Source of the DNA: Roseiarcus sp050010035
Lineage (GTDB): Bacteria > Pseudomonadota > Alphaproteobacteria > Rhizobiales > Beijerinckiaceae
Reading direction: 5' to 3'
DNA length: 20,187 bases
Assembly (NCBI GenBank): GCA_050010035.1
Contig: JBEKLU010000101.1
Span: forward strand, 1 to 20,187
Shown here: positions 1-9,016 of the stretch, piece by piece
Position numbering within the stretch: position 1 is the stretch's first letter
Layout: the number at the start of each line of letters is the position of its first letter
Notes under the pieces: model-generated
Seen by the model: only the letters and a program-made list of their open reading frames with translations
What the model was told of the DNA's origin: nothing
Database searches by the model: none
Position numbers and translations under genes: made by a program

Positions 1-872
1 ATCGTCCACGGCGCGTCGGCGGTGTCGGTGTTGAAGAACATCGCCTCCTTGGCCTCGGTGTAGTCGTCCCACTTGTCGAGCGAGGCCTTGTCGATCGGCG
101 AAAGCTTCCATTGCTTGAGCGGGTCGGTCTCGCGCGACTGGAAGCGGCGCTTCTGCTCCTCGCGCGTCACCGAGAACCAGTATTTGTAGAGCCGTACGCC
201 GGAGCGCACCAGCATGCGCTCCACTTCCGGGCACTGGCGCATGAATTCGAGATATTCGTTGGGCGTGCAGAAACCCATCACCCGTTCGACGCCGGCGCGA
301 TTGTACCAGGAGCGGTCGAAGAACACGACTTCGCCGGCCGCCGGCAGGTGCCCGATATAACGCTGAAAATACCATTGCGAGCGCTCGCGCTCGCTGGGTT
401 TTTCCAGCGCGACGATGCGCGCGCCGCGCGGATTGAGGTGCTCCATGAAGCGCTTGATCGTGCCGCCCTTGCCGGCGGCGTCGCGCCCCTCGAACAAGAC
501 GACGATCTTCTCGCCGCTCTGCTTGATCCAGTTCTGCGCCTTCAGGAGTTCGGCCTGCAGCGGCAGCATGCGCTCCAGATACGCCTTCTCCGTGACCTTC
601 GTCTTGTACGGATAGTCGCCGGTCTCGAAGGCGTGGCGGATCGCGTCGGGATCGCGCCGCGAGAACGCCTCGACCTTGACCGGTTTGGCCGTCTTCTTGG
701 GAACGAACGCCGGCTCGGCCGCGGCGTCGGAAAAAGCCTTCGCCCGCCCGCTCGCGCTCTCCTCGGATCGCGCGATTTTCGGCGCCGGGGCTCGCTTGAC
801 CTCGGCGGTCTTGGGCGAGGCCGCCTTGGCGTCCGCGAGCCGAACGTCGGTCGTCGTGTCCTCGTTCGCCAT
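1..872 (-). CDS. ppk2: Polyphosphate kinase 2 (PPK2), 3' end missing
   Basis: Reading the minus strand from the ATG at 872 gives 290 residues, still open at the window edge. PPK2 enzymes transfer phosphate between polyphosphate and nucleotides in the cytoplasm. The Walker A loop GRDAAGKGG is at about residues 129–137. The Walker B/lid region VVFFDRSWYNRAGVERVMGF is at 182–201, and the downstream PPK2 core (VRLYKYWFSVTREEQKRRF) is intact. The protein looks like a one-domain (class I) PPK2. Residues 1–65 form an Ala/Lys/Glu-rich, low-complexity extension before the conserved core, which begins near DYPYK. The start is supported by GGAGAG (minus strand, 885–880), 7 bases upstream. By family length I estimate only a few dozen C-terminal residues are missing. 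The direction (ADP or GDP, synthesis or use of polyP) cannot be read from sequence. An IS now sits about 130 bases upstream of the start. Confidence 0.95.
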   Translation of the reverse strand, partial: MANEDTTTDVRLADAKAASPKTAEVKRAPAPKIARSEESASGRAKAFSDAAAEPAFVPKKTAKPVKVEAFSRRDPDAIRHAFETGDYPYKTKVTEKAYLERMLPLQAELLKAQNWIKQSGEKIVVLFEGRDAAGKGGTIKRFMEHLNPRGARIVALEKPSERERSQWYFQRYIGHLPAAGEVVFFDRSWYNRAGVERVMGFCTPNEYLEFMRQCPEVERMLVRSGVRLYKYWFSVTREEQKRRFQSRETDPLKQWKLSPIDKASLDKWDDYTEAKEAMFFNTDTADAPWT

Positions 873-909
873 TCAGCCACTCTCCGGTCTTCCGCCTCGT
901 CCCCGGTCG

Positions 910-929
910 ATCGCCTCGGGACAGGCGAT
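910..929 (-). other. Short inverted repeat upstream of ppk2
   Basis: A 7-bp perfect stem (ATCGCCT/AGGCGAT, arms 910–916 and 923–929) with a 6-base loop lies 38–57 bases upstream of the ppk2 start. It could be a leader hairpin or an operator. Nothing in the sequence decides which, and a chance repeat is possible in GC-rich DNA. Confidence 0.25.
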
Positions 930-984
930 TCTTCGGCGGCAGATTAGCGCGCTCCGACCCGCATGGGAAATGGCTTCGGCCGAA

Positions 985-1001
985 TCGGCGCGCCTCGCCT
1001 G
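985..1001 (+). repeat. Left copy of direct repeat flanking the IS (target duplication)
   Basis: TCGGCGCGCCTCGCCTG is repeated exactly at 2422–2438, on the other side of the insertion sequence. The last three bases (CTG) may belong to the element end rather than the duplicated target, so the true target duplication is 14 to 17 bp. Confidence 0.75.
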
Positions 1002-1018
1002 TCGATAGCTTCTATAGA

Positions 1019-1060
1019 TGTCCGGTTTAGGTAGCTTTTGAAATGTCCGCTTTTGGGCTG
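1019..1060 (+). repeat. Left terminal inverted repeat of the IS (iterated TGTCCG)
   Basis: TGTCCGGTTTAGGTAGC starts at 1019 and a second TGTCCG starts at 1044, 25 bases later. The same spacing occurs in the right repeat. A third, weaker copy (TGTCTG) is at 1059. These are likely transposase binding sites. Confidence 0.8.
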
Positions 1061-1162
1061 TCTGCTTTTGCTTCTGCCCTTGCTGTGGGCGGGGTGGTCA
1101 GGTTCGGGGCCGTTTGGCGCCGAAGCTGTCCACGCCGTCCACGGCTCGATCGCGAAGCGGAC

Positions 1163-2350
1163 TTACGCGACCGACTCTTTCTTGGCCGTTGGACCTTCGT
1201 TTAGTCTCCCGTCGGGGTGGAAGCGGGCGATTTGGCGTGGGCCGTGGAACAAGGCGATGGCGCCGTCGCGATATTCGAGCACGCGGATCGTCGCCTTGGC
1301 GAAGTGATATCGGTCCCGGCTGGCCGGGATTTGCAGGCAGTGTCCGCCGTATCTGACGGTGTTGTCCCGTCCCGCGACGCGCTCCTCTTCGACGCACAGG
1401 ATGTTGTCGAGCTCGCCCACGAAGGGCAGGAAGGCCGTGCCGTCCTCGGCGGCGGCGACGGCGAAGCGGGCGTTGTGTTCGGCCAGGTAGACCTCGGCCA
1501 GCCAACGATTGGCCGCCTCGATCGTCGTGATCCCCTTCAACCTCAGCAGCGGCGGCAGGCGCTTTTGCAACGTGTCCCAGAGGCGCTCCATCCGCCCCCG
1601 CGCCTGCGGGCTGTAGGACGCGATGTGCTCGATGTTCAGTTGCTTCAACGCCCGGCCCACCTGGGTCGGATGCGCCTTGTCGACCTTCTCGCCGGCCTTC
1701 GGCGTGGTGAAATAGTGGCTGCCCCGATCGGTGTAGAACGAGGAAAACAGCCCCCGCGCGCGGATCGTTTCCGAAAGCCCGCGAAAGCTCGAGGCCGTGC
1801 CCTCCTGTTCGCATAGAAAAATCGACGTGATCGCGCTGGTCGCGTCGTCCATCGTCACGATCAGATCCAGAGCTGGGCCTTGGCCCAGCCAAGCGTGCGT
1901 CGAGCCGTCCTGAAACAGCATCATCCCCGGCAAGGGCCGCCGCTCGCGCTTGCGTCGGTGAACCCCGCGCCGAGGAGCCTTGGTCGTCAGACCTCGCAGT
2001 TGAAGCACGCTCTTGGTCCACGTGTAGGAGCGATGGAAAGGCTTGCCGCCGTCCATCGCCCGTCCAACAATCTGCTCGTGGAAGTGCTTGATCCGAAAAT
2101 CAAAATAGCGCGTGCGAAACATCTCCGTCATCCACGCCACCTCCGCTTCCTCGGCACGACGGGCGCTCACCCGACCGCGCCGATGGTCGATCAGCCCTTC
2201 ATCCCCGCGCTCCTCATAAGCATCACGCAAGCGGCGGAAATGGCGCTCGCTAAACCCAAGAAGCTCCCCAGCCTCAACGCAACTCAATCGCCCAGCCCGA
2301 TGCGAACCGATCGCATCCAATACACGCGCCATCCGAACCTCCGGCAACAT
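1163..2350 (-). CDS. ISNCY-family DDE transposase
   Basis: A 395-residue transposase that cuts and joins the ends of the surrounding IS. An N-terminal helix-turn-helix lies at about residues 20–50 (CVEAGELLGFSERHFRRLRDAY). An RNase H-fold integrase core follows with the triad D148 (LFQDGSTHAW), D208 (YTDRGSHYF) and E255 (RGRMERLWDTLQ). The stretch around FTTPKAGEKVDKAHPTQVGRAL and the GRMERLWDTLQ motif are typical of ISNCY/IS1202-type enzymes. I chose the ATG at 2350, which follows GGGGGGA at a sensible distance. A GTG at 2383 would add 11 residues but lies inside the terminal repeat. A start at 2332 is also possible. The frame is intact with no stop or frameshift, so the element may still be active. 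It has no sequence link to its neighbours. Confidence 0.93.
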   Translation of the reverse strand: MLPEVRMARVLDAIGSHRAGRLSCVEAGELLGFSERHFRRLRDAYEERGDEGLIDHRRGRVSARRAEEAEVAWMTEMFRTRYFDFRIKHFHEQIVGRAMDGGKPFHRSYTWTKSVLQLRGLTTKAPRRGVHRRKRERRPLPGMMLFQDGSTHAWLGQGPALDLIVTMDDATSAITSIFLCEQEGTASSFRGLSETIRARGLFSSFYTDRGSHYFTTPKAGEKVDKAHPTQVGRALKQLNIEHIASYSPQARGRMERLWDTLQKRLPPLLRLKGITTIEAANRWLAEVYLAEHNARFAVAAAEDGTAFLPFVGELDNILCVEEERVAGRDNTVRYGGHCLQIPASRDRYHFAKATIRVLEYRDGAIALFHGPRQIARFHPDGRLNEGPTAKKESVA

Positions 2351-2360
2351 GCGGTCCCCC

Positions 2361-2402
2361 CATCCAAAAACCGGACAAACCACCTGCTACCAAAACCGGA
2401 CA
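2361..2402 (-). repeat. Right terminal inverted repeat of the IS (iterated TGTCCG)
   Basis: On the minus strand TGTCCGGTTTTGGTAGC starts at 2402 and a second TGTCCGG starts at 2377, 25 bases later. It matches the left repeat over most of about 42 positions. Confidence 0.8.
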
Positions 2403-2421
2403 TATCATTAGCTCGCGACAG

Positions 2422-2438
2422 TCGGCGCGCCTCGCCTG
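2422..2438 (+). repeat. Right copy of direct repeat flanking the IS (target duplication)
   Basis: Exact 17-base copy of 985–1001. The pair marks the insertion point. Fusing the flanks here would restore the pre-insertion ppk2/2620 intergenic region. Confidence 0.75.
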
Positions 2439-2619
2439 GACAAACGCGACGCGATGCGCGAGCATGTTCGCCGTTGGATCGATTTCGCGCGGGCTCGCCC
2501 GGCGCAATCGAACCCACGTTGTTCGACGGGCGGCCGGGTCGCTTCTCGAGCGTCGGGTTCCGCCAGTCGTTGTTTCGTTTGTTCGATTTGTTGGTTCGCG
2601 GACGAAGAAGGAGGGGCGG
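2439..2619 (+). other. Intergenic region between the IS and the secreted-protein gene
   Basis: No gene is supported here. The last 60 bases are unusually T-rich for this DNA, with TTGT-containing repeats around 2563–2596, and probably hold the promoter of the gene at 2620. I could not settle on a −35/−10 pair. Confidence 0.3.
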
Positions 2620-3267
2620 ATGAAGTGGATAGCTTTGGGGGTCGCGTTGGCCGTTCAGCTCGCGGGCGTCGCCGCGGCGCAGGCCTGCACGGGCCAGACC
2701 GGCAACGTCATTTTTCAGGACAATTTCGCCGACGACACTGGCGGCTGGGACTTCGATCCGCCAACCAGTCAAGTCACGCCGCCCGCTTTTGTTTTCAACT
2801 TGGGCAAGACGTACACCATCACGAGCGCTGAAAATCTGACCTTCAACGCCACCTTGGGCGACTATTGCATGGATTTCGTCTTGCCGAAATCGCCCGCCGC
2901 CGACAACACCGCCGCCGTCGGAATGATCATCTGGGCGACGGACTACAACAACTACATGCTTGTCGTGGCGTTCAGCAACGGCAATGTCGGTATGTACAAG
3001 AAATCGGCCGGCAATTTCACGACGTTGTTCACCGTTCTGAATTCGCCTGCGTTCAATGCGGCGCAGGACGCGGTCAATTCGTTGCGCGTCGTGGCGACGC
3101 CCGACCAGAAGCTGACTGTCACCTTGAACGGCCAGGCGGTCAAGGCGATCCGCGCCCAAGTCCCTACGGGGCCGCAGCTGTTCGGACTGTTCGGCCAGCT
3201 CGACAAGGCGCTGCCCGCCGACATTGCGATCAAGGTGACGAACTTCAGCGTGACGAGCGGCGGCTGA
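2620..3267 (+). CDS. Secreted protein with probable concanavalin A-like (LamG/DUF1080-like) fold
   Basis: A 215-residue exported protein of unknown function. Residues 1–22 (MKWIALGVALAVQLAGVAAAQA) form a clear signal peptide with cleavage expected after AQA. The next residue is Cys, but the preceding bases do not make a good lipobox. The mature part reads like a single jelly-roll domain: VIFQDNFADDTGGWD at its start, then alternating strands such as AAVGMIIWATDYNNYMLVVAF and LRVVATPDQKLTVTLNGQAVKAI. This is the pattern of LamG or DUF1080 (3-keto-disaccharide hydrolase) beta-sandwiches, which bind or process sugars in the envelope. Two Cys residues (after the signal peptide and in GDYCMDF) could form a disulfide. 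The start is fixed by AAGGAGGGG just upstream (2608–2616). It is divergent from ppk2 with the IS between them. No catalytic residues can be named. Confidence 0.85.
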   Translation: MKWIALGVALAVQLAGVAAAQACTGQTGNVIFQDNFADDTGGWDFDPPTSQVTPPAFVFNLGKTYTITSAENLTFNATLGDYCMDFVLPKSPAADNTAAVGMIIWATDYNNYMLVVAFSNGNVGMYKKSAGNFTTLFTVLNSPAFNAAQDAVNSLRVVATPDQKLTVTLNGQAVKAIRAQVPTGPQLFGLFGQLDKALPADIAIKVTNFSVTSGG

Positions 3268-3304
3268 ACCTTCCACCGGTCGGCGACGCGCGCGGGCGCG
3301 AGCG

Positions 3305-3355
3305 GCCGGGGCGGGGGAGGGGCGTCCCGCCGCCTCGCCCCGGCGCGATCCGTTT
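3305..3355 (+). terminator. GC-rich terminator-like hairpin after the secreted-protein gene
   Basis: The arms GCCGGGGCG (3305–3313) and CGCCCCGGC (3336–3344) pair perfectly and extend to about 12 bp with one G·T pair. A T4 run follows at 3352–3355. It starts 37 bases after the stop codon at 3267, so it probably ends that transcript. The T run is short and offset, which lowers confidence. Confidence 0.45.
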
Positions 3356-3438
3356 TGCGCCCTTCCCCCCGCTTCAATTCTCGTCTAGTAGGGCCGACGG
3401 CCCGCCGCCCGCCGCTGAACGGGCGCGGCGGCGGTCCC

Positions 3439-3571
3439 GCGAGGCCCGACGCTCTTCGGACGAGGAAGACTCGGGCCTTCGCTTAAAGGACGCCTCGCGG
3501 GCCAAGCCCGCGGCGCGGCCTATTTTTTTTGCGCGCCGCAGACAGGCGAAAGTCGCGCCGGCCCCGGCGCG
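3439..3571 (+). promoter_or_regulatory. Structured leader upstream of carB, with terminator-like hairpin and T8 tract
   Basis: Three successive inverted repeats precede carB. (a) GCGAGGCCCGA (3439–3449) pairs with TCGGGCCTTCGC (3471–3482) with a small bulge. (b) CGCGGGC-CAA-GCCCGCG (3496–3512), with weaker outer pairing to 3519, is followed by eight T residues at 3523–3530. (c) CGCGCCGG-CC-CCGGCGCG (3554–3571) ends 5 bases before the ribosome binding site AGAGGA (3577–3582). Hairpin (b) plus the T tract resembles an intrinsic terminator reading toward carB, so an attenuator is possible. A plain terminator for an upstream transcript is the simpler alternative. No promoter between 3356 and 3438 could be fixed. 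Confidence 0.4.
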
Positions 3572-3586
3572 AGCACAGAGGAATGG

Positions 3587-6910
<3,324 letters not shown>

Positions 6911-6912
6911 TC

Positions 6913-6932
6913 CGACGCCGTGACGGGCGTCG
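6913..6932 (+). other. Small stem-loop between carB and greA
   Basis: CGACGCC (6913–6919) pairs with GGCGTCG (6926–6932) around a 6-base loop, 3 bases after the carB stop. There is no T run, so it is more likely an mRNA 3'-end stabiliser or pause site than a terminator. Confidence 0.3.
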
Positions 6933-6973
6933 ATCGCGGGCCGAAGGCTTTGATACTCGAGGCAGGGTTATCG

Positions 6974-7447
6974 ATGGAAAGATTTCCGATCACGGTCGCC
7001 GGCCATGCCGCGCTGGAGGCTGAATTCATGCGGCTTCAACAGGTGGAGCGTCCGCGCATCGTCCAGGCGATCTCCGAAGCGCGTTCCCACGGCGATCTCT
7101 CGGAAAACGCCGAATACCACTCCGCCAAGGAGGCGCAGTCTCATAACGAGGGCCGCATCATCGAGCTCGAAGACATGCTCCAGCGGGCCGAAGTGATCGA
7201 CGTATCGAAACTGTCGGGGTCGACGATCAAGTTCGGCGCGACGGTGACGTTGATCGACGAGGACACCGAAGCGGAAAAGGTGTTTCAGATCGTCGGCGAG
7301 AGCGAGGCGGACGTGAAATCCGGCAGGGTTTCCATCACCTCGCCGACCGCGCGCGCGCTCATCGGCAAGAAAGTCGGCGATAGCGTGGAAGTGAACACGC
7401 CGGGCGGCGGCAAGAGCTATGAAATCTTGAAGGTCGCCTATATCTGA
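6974..7447 (+). CDS. greA: Transcription elongation factor GreA
   Basis: A 157-residue GreA, the usual length. It enters the secondary channel of RNA polymerase and stimulates cleavage of backtracked transcripts. The N-terminal coiled-coil carries the tip motif ARSHGDLSENAEYHSAKE with the acidic pair D41/E44 needed for cleavage. The C-terminal FKBP-like domain (about 83–157) includes the conserved TSPTARALIGKKVGDSVEV. I chose the ATG at 6974 (MERFPITVAGHAALEAE), which matches the family start. A GTG at 6920 would add 18 residues with no homology to GreA. A weak AGGG lies 7–8 bases upstream. It follows carB by 63 bases and may share its transcript, although the AT-rich patch inside carB could hold a separate promoter. 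Confidence 0.97.
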   Translation: MERFPITVAGHAALEAEFMRLQQVERPRIVQAISEARSHGDLSENAEYHSAKEAQSHNEGRIIELEDMLQRAEVIDVSKLSGSTIKFGATVTLIDEDTEAEKVFQIVGESEADVKSGRVSITSPTARALIGKKVGDSVEVNTPGGGKSYEILKVAYI

Positions 7448-7501
7448 ACTTCGGGCGGCGTGGCGGACGAGTCGGCGCGCGCCGCTCGAAGGAGGATGGA
7501 C

Positions 7502-8014
7502 ATGGACAATCGCCTTTTGACACGCCGCGCCGTTCTTTCGGCACTGACCGCGCTGGCGGCCGTTCCGGCGACCGTTGCGGCCGCCGCGCCGCTCGCGGGA
7601 ACGCGCTTTCGGGACATCCGGGTCGACGTCGCGCCGTTGCGGGCGAGCGGCAATGACATCTTCGCCGGCTGGATCGCCGCGGAATTGCCAGGCCAGTTGC
7701 GCAAGACGTTCGCCGCCTATCTGGCGCCGGGCGACCGCGGCGCGGCGACGCTCGTGGCGCGGATCGACGAAGTCTTTCTCGGGGCGCCGGACAGCTCGTT
7801 GGGAACCCCCGGGCTCGACGCGATAGACGGCATTCAAGGCGAGGGGATCGTGCTTTCTCCGCGCGGCGGCGAGCTCGCCTCCTACCCCCTGTATTGCGCG
7901 GTCGGCGCCCAGACCCTGGTGAACTTGCCCGAGCAAACGGACATTATGCGCCGCCGGGTCGAGACGCTCGCTCAGAGCTTCGCGCAATGGCTGCCCGGAA
8001 AAATGGGGCTGTAG
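7502..8014 (+). CDS. Small Tat-signal protein of unknown function
   Basis: A 170-residue protein I do not recognise. The N-terminus (MDNRLLTRRAVLSALTALAAVPATVAAAA) has a twin arginine followed by a hydrophobic stretch and an Ala-rich cleavage region. This fits a Tat (or possibly Sec) export signal, with cleavage near residue 27–29. The mature part, about 140 residues, has no Cys and no membrane segment. It carries a conserved-looking core (RIDEVFLGAPDSSLG…GLDAIDGIQGEGIVL) and a helical C-terminus. The start at 7502 is chosen because GGAGG at 7491–7495 lies 6 bases away. The upstream ATG at 7496 abuts that sequence and would leave no spacer. It follows greA by 54 bases and precedes the ELM1 gene by 6, so it is probably co-transcribed with both. 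It is likely periplasmic. Confidence 0.8.
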   Translation: MDNRLLTRRAVLSALTALAAVPATVAAAAPLAGTRFRDIRVDVAPLRASGNDIFAGWIAAELPGQLRKTFAAYLAPGDRGAATLVARIDEVFLGAPDSSLGTPGLDAIDGIQGEGIVLSPRGGELASYPLYCAVGAQTLVNLPEQTDIMRRRVETLAQSFAQWLPGKMGL

Positions 8015-8020
8015 CCGAAG

Positions 8021-9007
8021 ATGCAGCATGCGCGTTTGGGCGAGGGCGTGCGCATCCTCGTCTTGGGTTCGGGCAAAGCGGGGCATGAGGTCAACGCGCT
8101 GGGGGTCGCTGAGGCGCTCGGCGCGCCCTACGCGTTGCGGCGGGTCGATCCGCGCAAGCTCTTCGTCTGGCTGTCGCCTTTCGGGCCCGTCGATCCCAGG
8201 GACCGGGCGGGCCGCGCGGGCTCGCCGCTCGGCGACTTCCCCGACATCGTCATCGCCTGCGGGCGGGTCACGGCGCCCTATGCGCGCGCCTTCAAGCGCG
8301 TCGCCGGCAAACGCGCATTCGTCGTGTTCTTGCAGGACCCGCGCTTCTCCCGCGCGAGCATGGACCTGATCTGGGTTCCGCAGCACGATCGGCTTCGCGG
8401 ACCCAACGTCATCACGACTCTGACCTCGCCGCATCCGTTTTCGCCGCGCCGGCTCGCCGCCGTGCGCGCCGCGCCCGACGCCAGGCTCGCCGCCCTGCCG
8501 GGCCCACGTTGCGCGGTGGCGCTCGGCGGTCCCAGCGGCGCGCAACATTTCACGCCCGCCGACGTCGCGCGGCTTCGCGCTGCGACGCAAGCGATCGTCG
8601 CGCAAGGCTTCAGCGTCATGGCGACGCCCTCGCGCCGCACGCCGCCCGAACTCCTGGCCGCGGTGCGCGCTGGGCTCGGCGACGCGCCGGGCTTCGTATG
8701 GGACGGGACGGGCGACAATCCCTACGCCTCGATCCTGGCGCTGGCCGACGCCGCTTTGGTGACCGGCGACAGCGCCAACATGGTCGGCGAGGCGACGGCG
8801 ACCGGCGCGCCGGTTCATGTCTTCGAGCCGTCGGGCGGCGGGTCGAACAAGCTTTCCCAGGCGATCGACGCCCTCGTGCGGCTCGGGGCGGTGCGCCGGT
8901 TCGCCGGCGCGATCGAGCGCTTCTCGTATGAACCGATCGATTCGAGCGGGCAGATCGCCGGCGAGATCGCGCGGCGGTTCCTCGCTTCGCGCGCGACGGC
9001 GGCCTAG
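8021..9007 (+). CDS. ELM1-family (DUF1022) protein
   Basis: A 328-residue member of the family named after the plant mitochondrial fission factor ELM1, widespread in alphaproteobacteria. The bacterial role is not established. The fold looks GT-B/glycosyltransferase-like. An N-terminal nucleotide-binding-like strand–loop reads ILVLGSGKAGHEVNALGVAEAL, with the family's characteristic GKxGHExN. IVIACGRVTAPYARAFKR is near residue 75. ALGGPSGAQHF starts the second lobe at about 167. DAALVTGDSANMVGEATATGAPVHVFEP (about 245–272) resembles the donor-binding end of GT-B enzymes. There is no signal peptide or membrane segment. It begins 6 bases after the preceding stop and ends 9 bases before trmJ. The family assignment is firm; any activity is inference. 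Confidence 0.9.
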   Translation: MQHARLGEGVRILVLGSGKAGHEVNALGVAEALGAPYALRRVDPRKLFVWLSPFGPVDPRDRAGRAGSPLGDFPDIVIACGRVTAPYARAFKRVAGKRAFVVFLQDPRFSRASMDLIWVPQHDRLRGPNVITTLTSPHPFSPRRLAAVRAAPDARLAALPGPRCAVALGGPSGAQHFTPADVARLRAATQAIVAQGFSVMATPSRRTPPELLAAVRAGLGDAPGFVWDGTGDNPYASILALADAALVTGDSANMVGEATATGAPVHVFEPSGGGSNKLSQAIDALVRLGAVRRFAGAIERFSYEPIDSSGQIAGEIARRFLASRATAA

Positions 9008-9016
9008 GGCGGGACC

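Larger units (their letters stand above)
999..2421 (-). mobile_element. Complete ISNCY-family (IS1202-type) insertion sequence
   Basis: A single-transposase insertion sequence of about 1.4 kb. Both ends carry matching inverted repeats: TGTCCGGTTT(A/T)GGTAGC at 1019 and, inverted, ending at 2402. A weaker outer match reads CTGTCGATAGCT on the left and CTGTCGCGAGCT on the right (inverted). Exact 14–17 bp direct repeats sit just outside that outer match. This favours wider boundaries (999 or 1002 to 2421) over the conspicuous TGTCCGG motifs at 1019 and 2402. The transposase reads right to left. From memory, IS1202/ISTde1-type elements make unusually long target duplications, which fits. The element sits in the intergenic region between ppk2 and the divergent gene at 2620. 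It breaks no recognisable gene. Confidence 0.85.

Noticed and set aside
111..947. Plus-strand open frame opposite ppk2
   Set aside because: The minus strand carries the full PPK2 core with Walker A and B motifs. The plus frame is its shadow.
2495..2560. tRNA-like sequence on the minus strand (GGGTTCGATT resembling a T-loop)
   Set aside because: The flanking bases do not form a T-stem, and no acceptor or anticodon arms can be built around it.
2464..2619. Upstream extension of the secreted-protein frame
   Set aside because: The ribosome binding site at 2608–2616 and the signal peptide both point to the ATG at 2620. The extension has no export signal and is Arg-rich.
7460..7501. GTG start at 7460 for the Tat-signal protein
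   Set aside because: It would place 14 charged residues before the signal. The strong GGAGG at 7491 fits the ATG at 7502.
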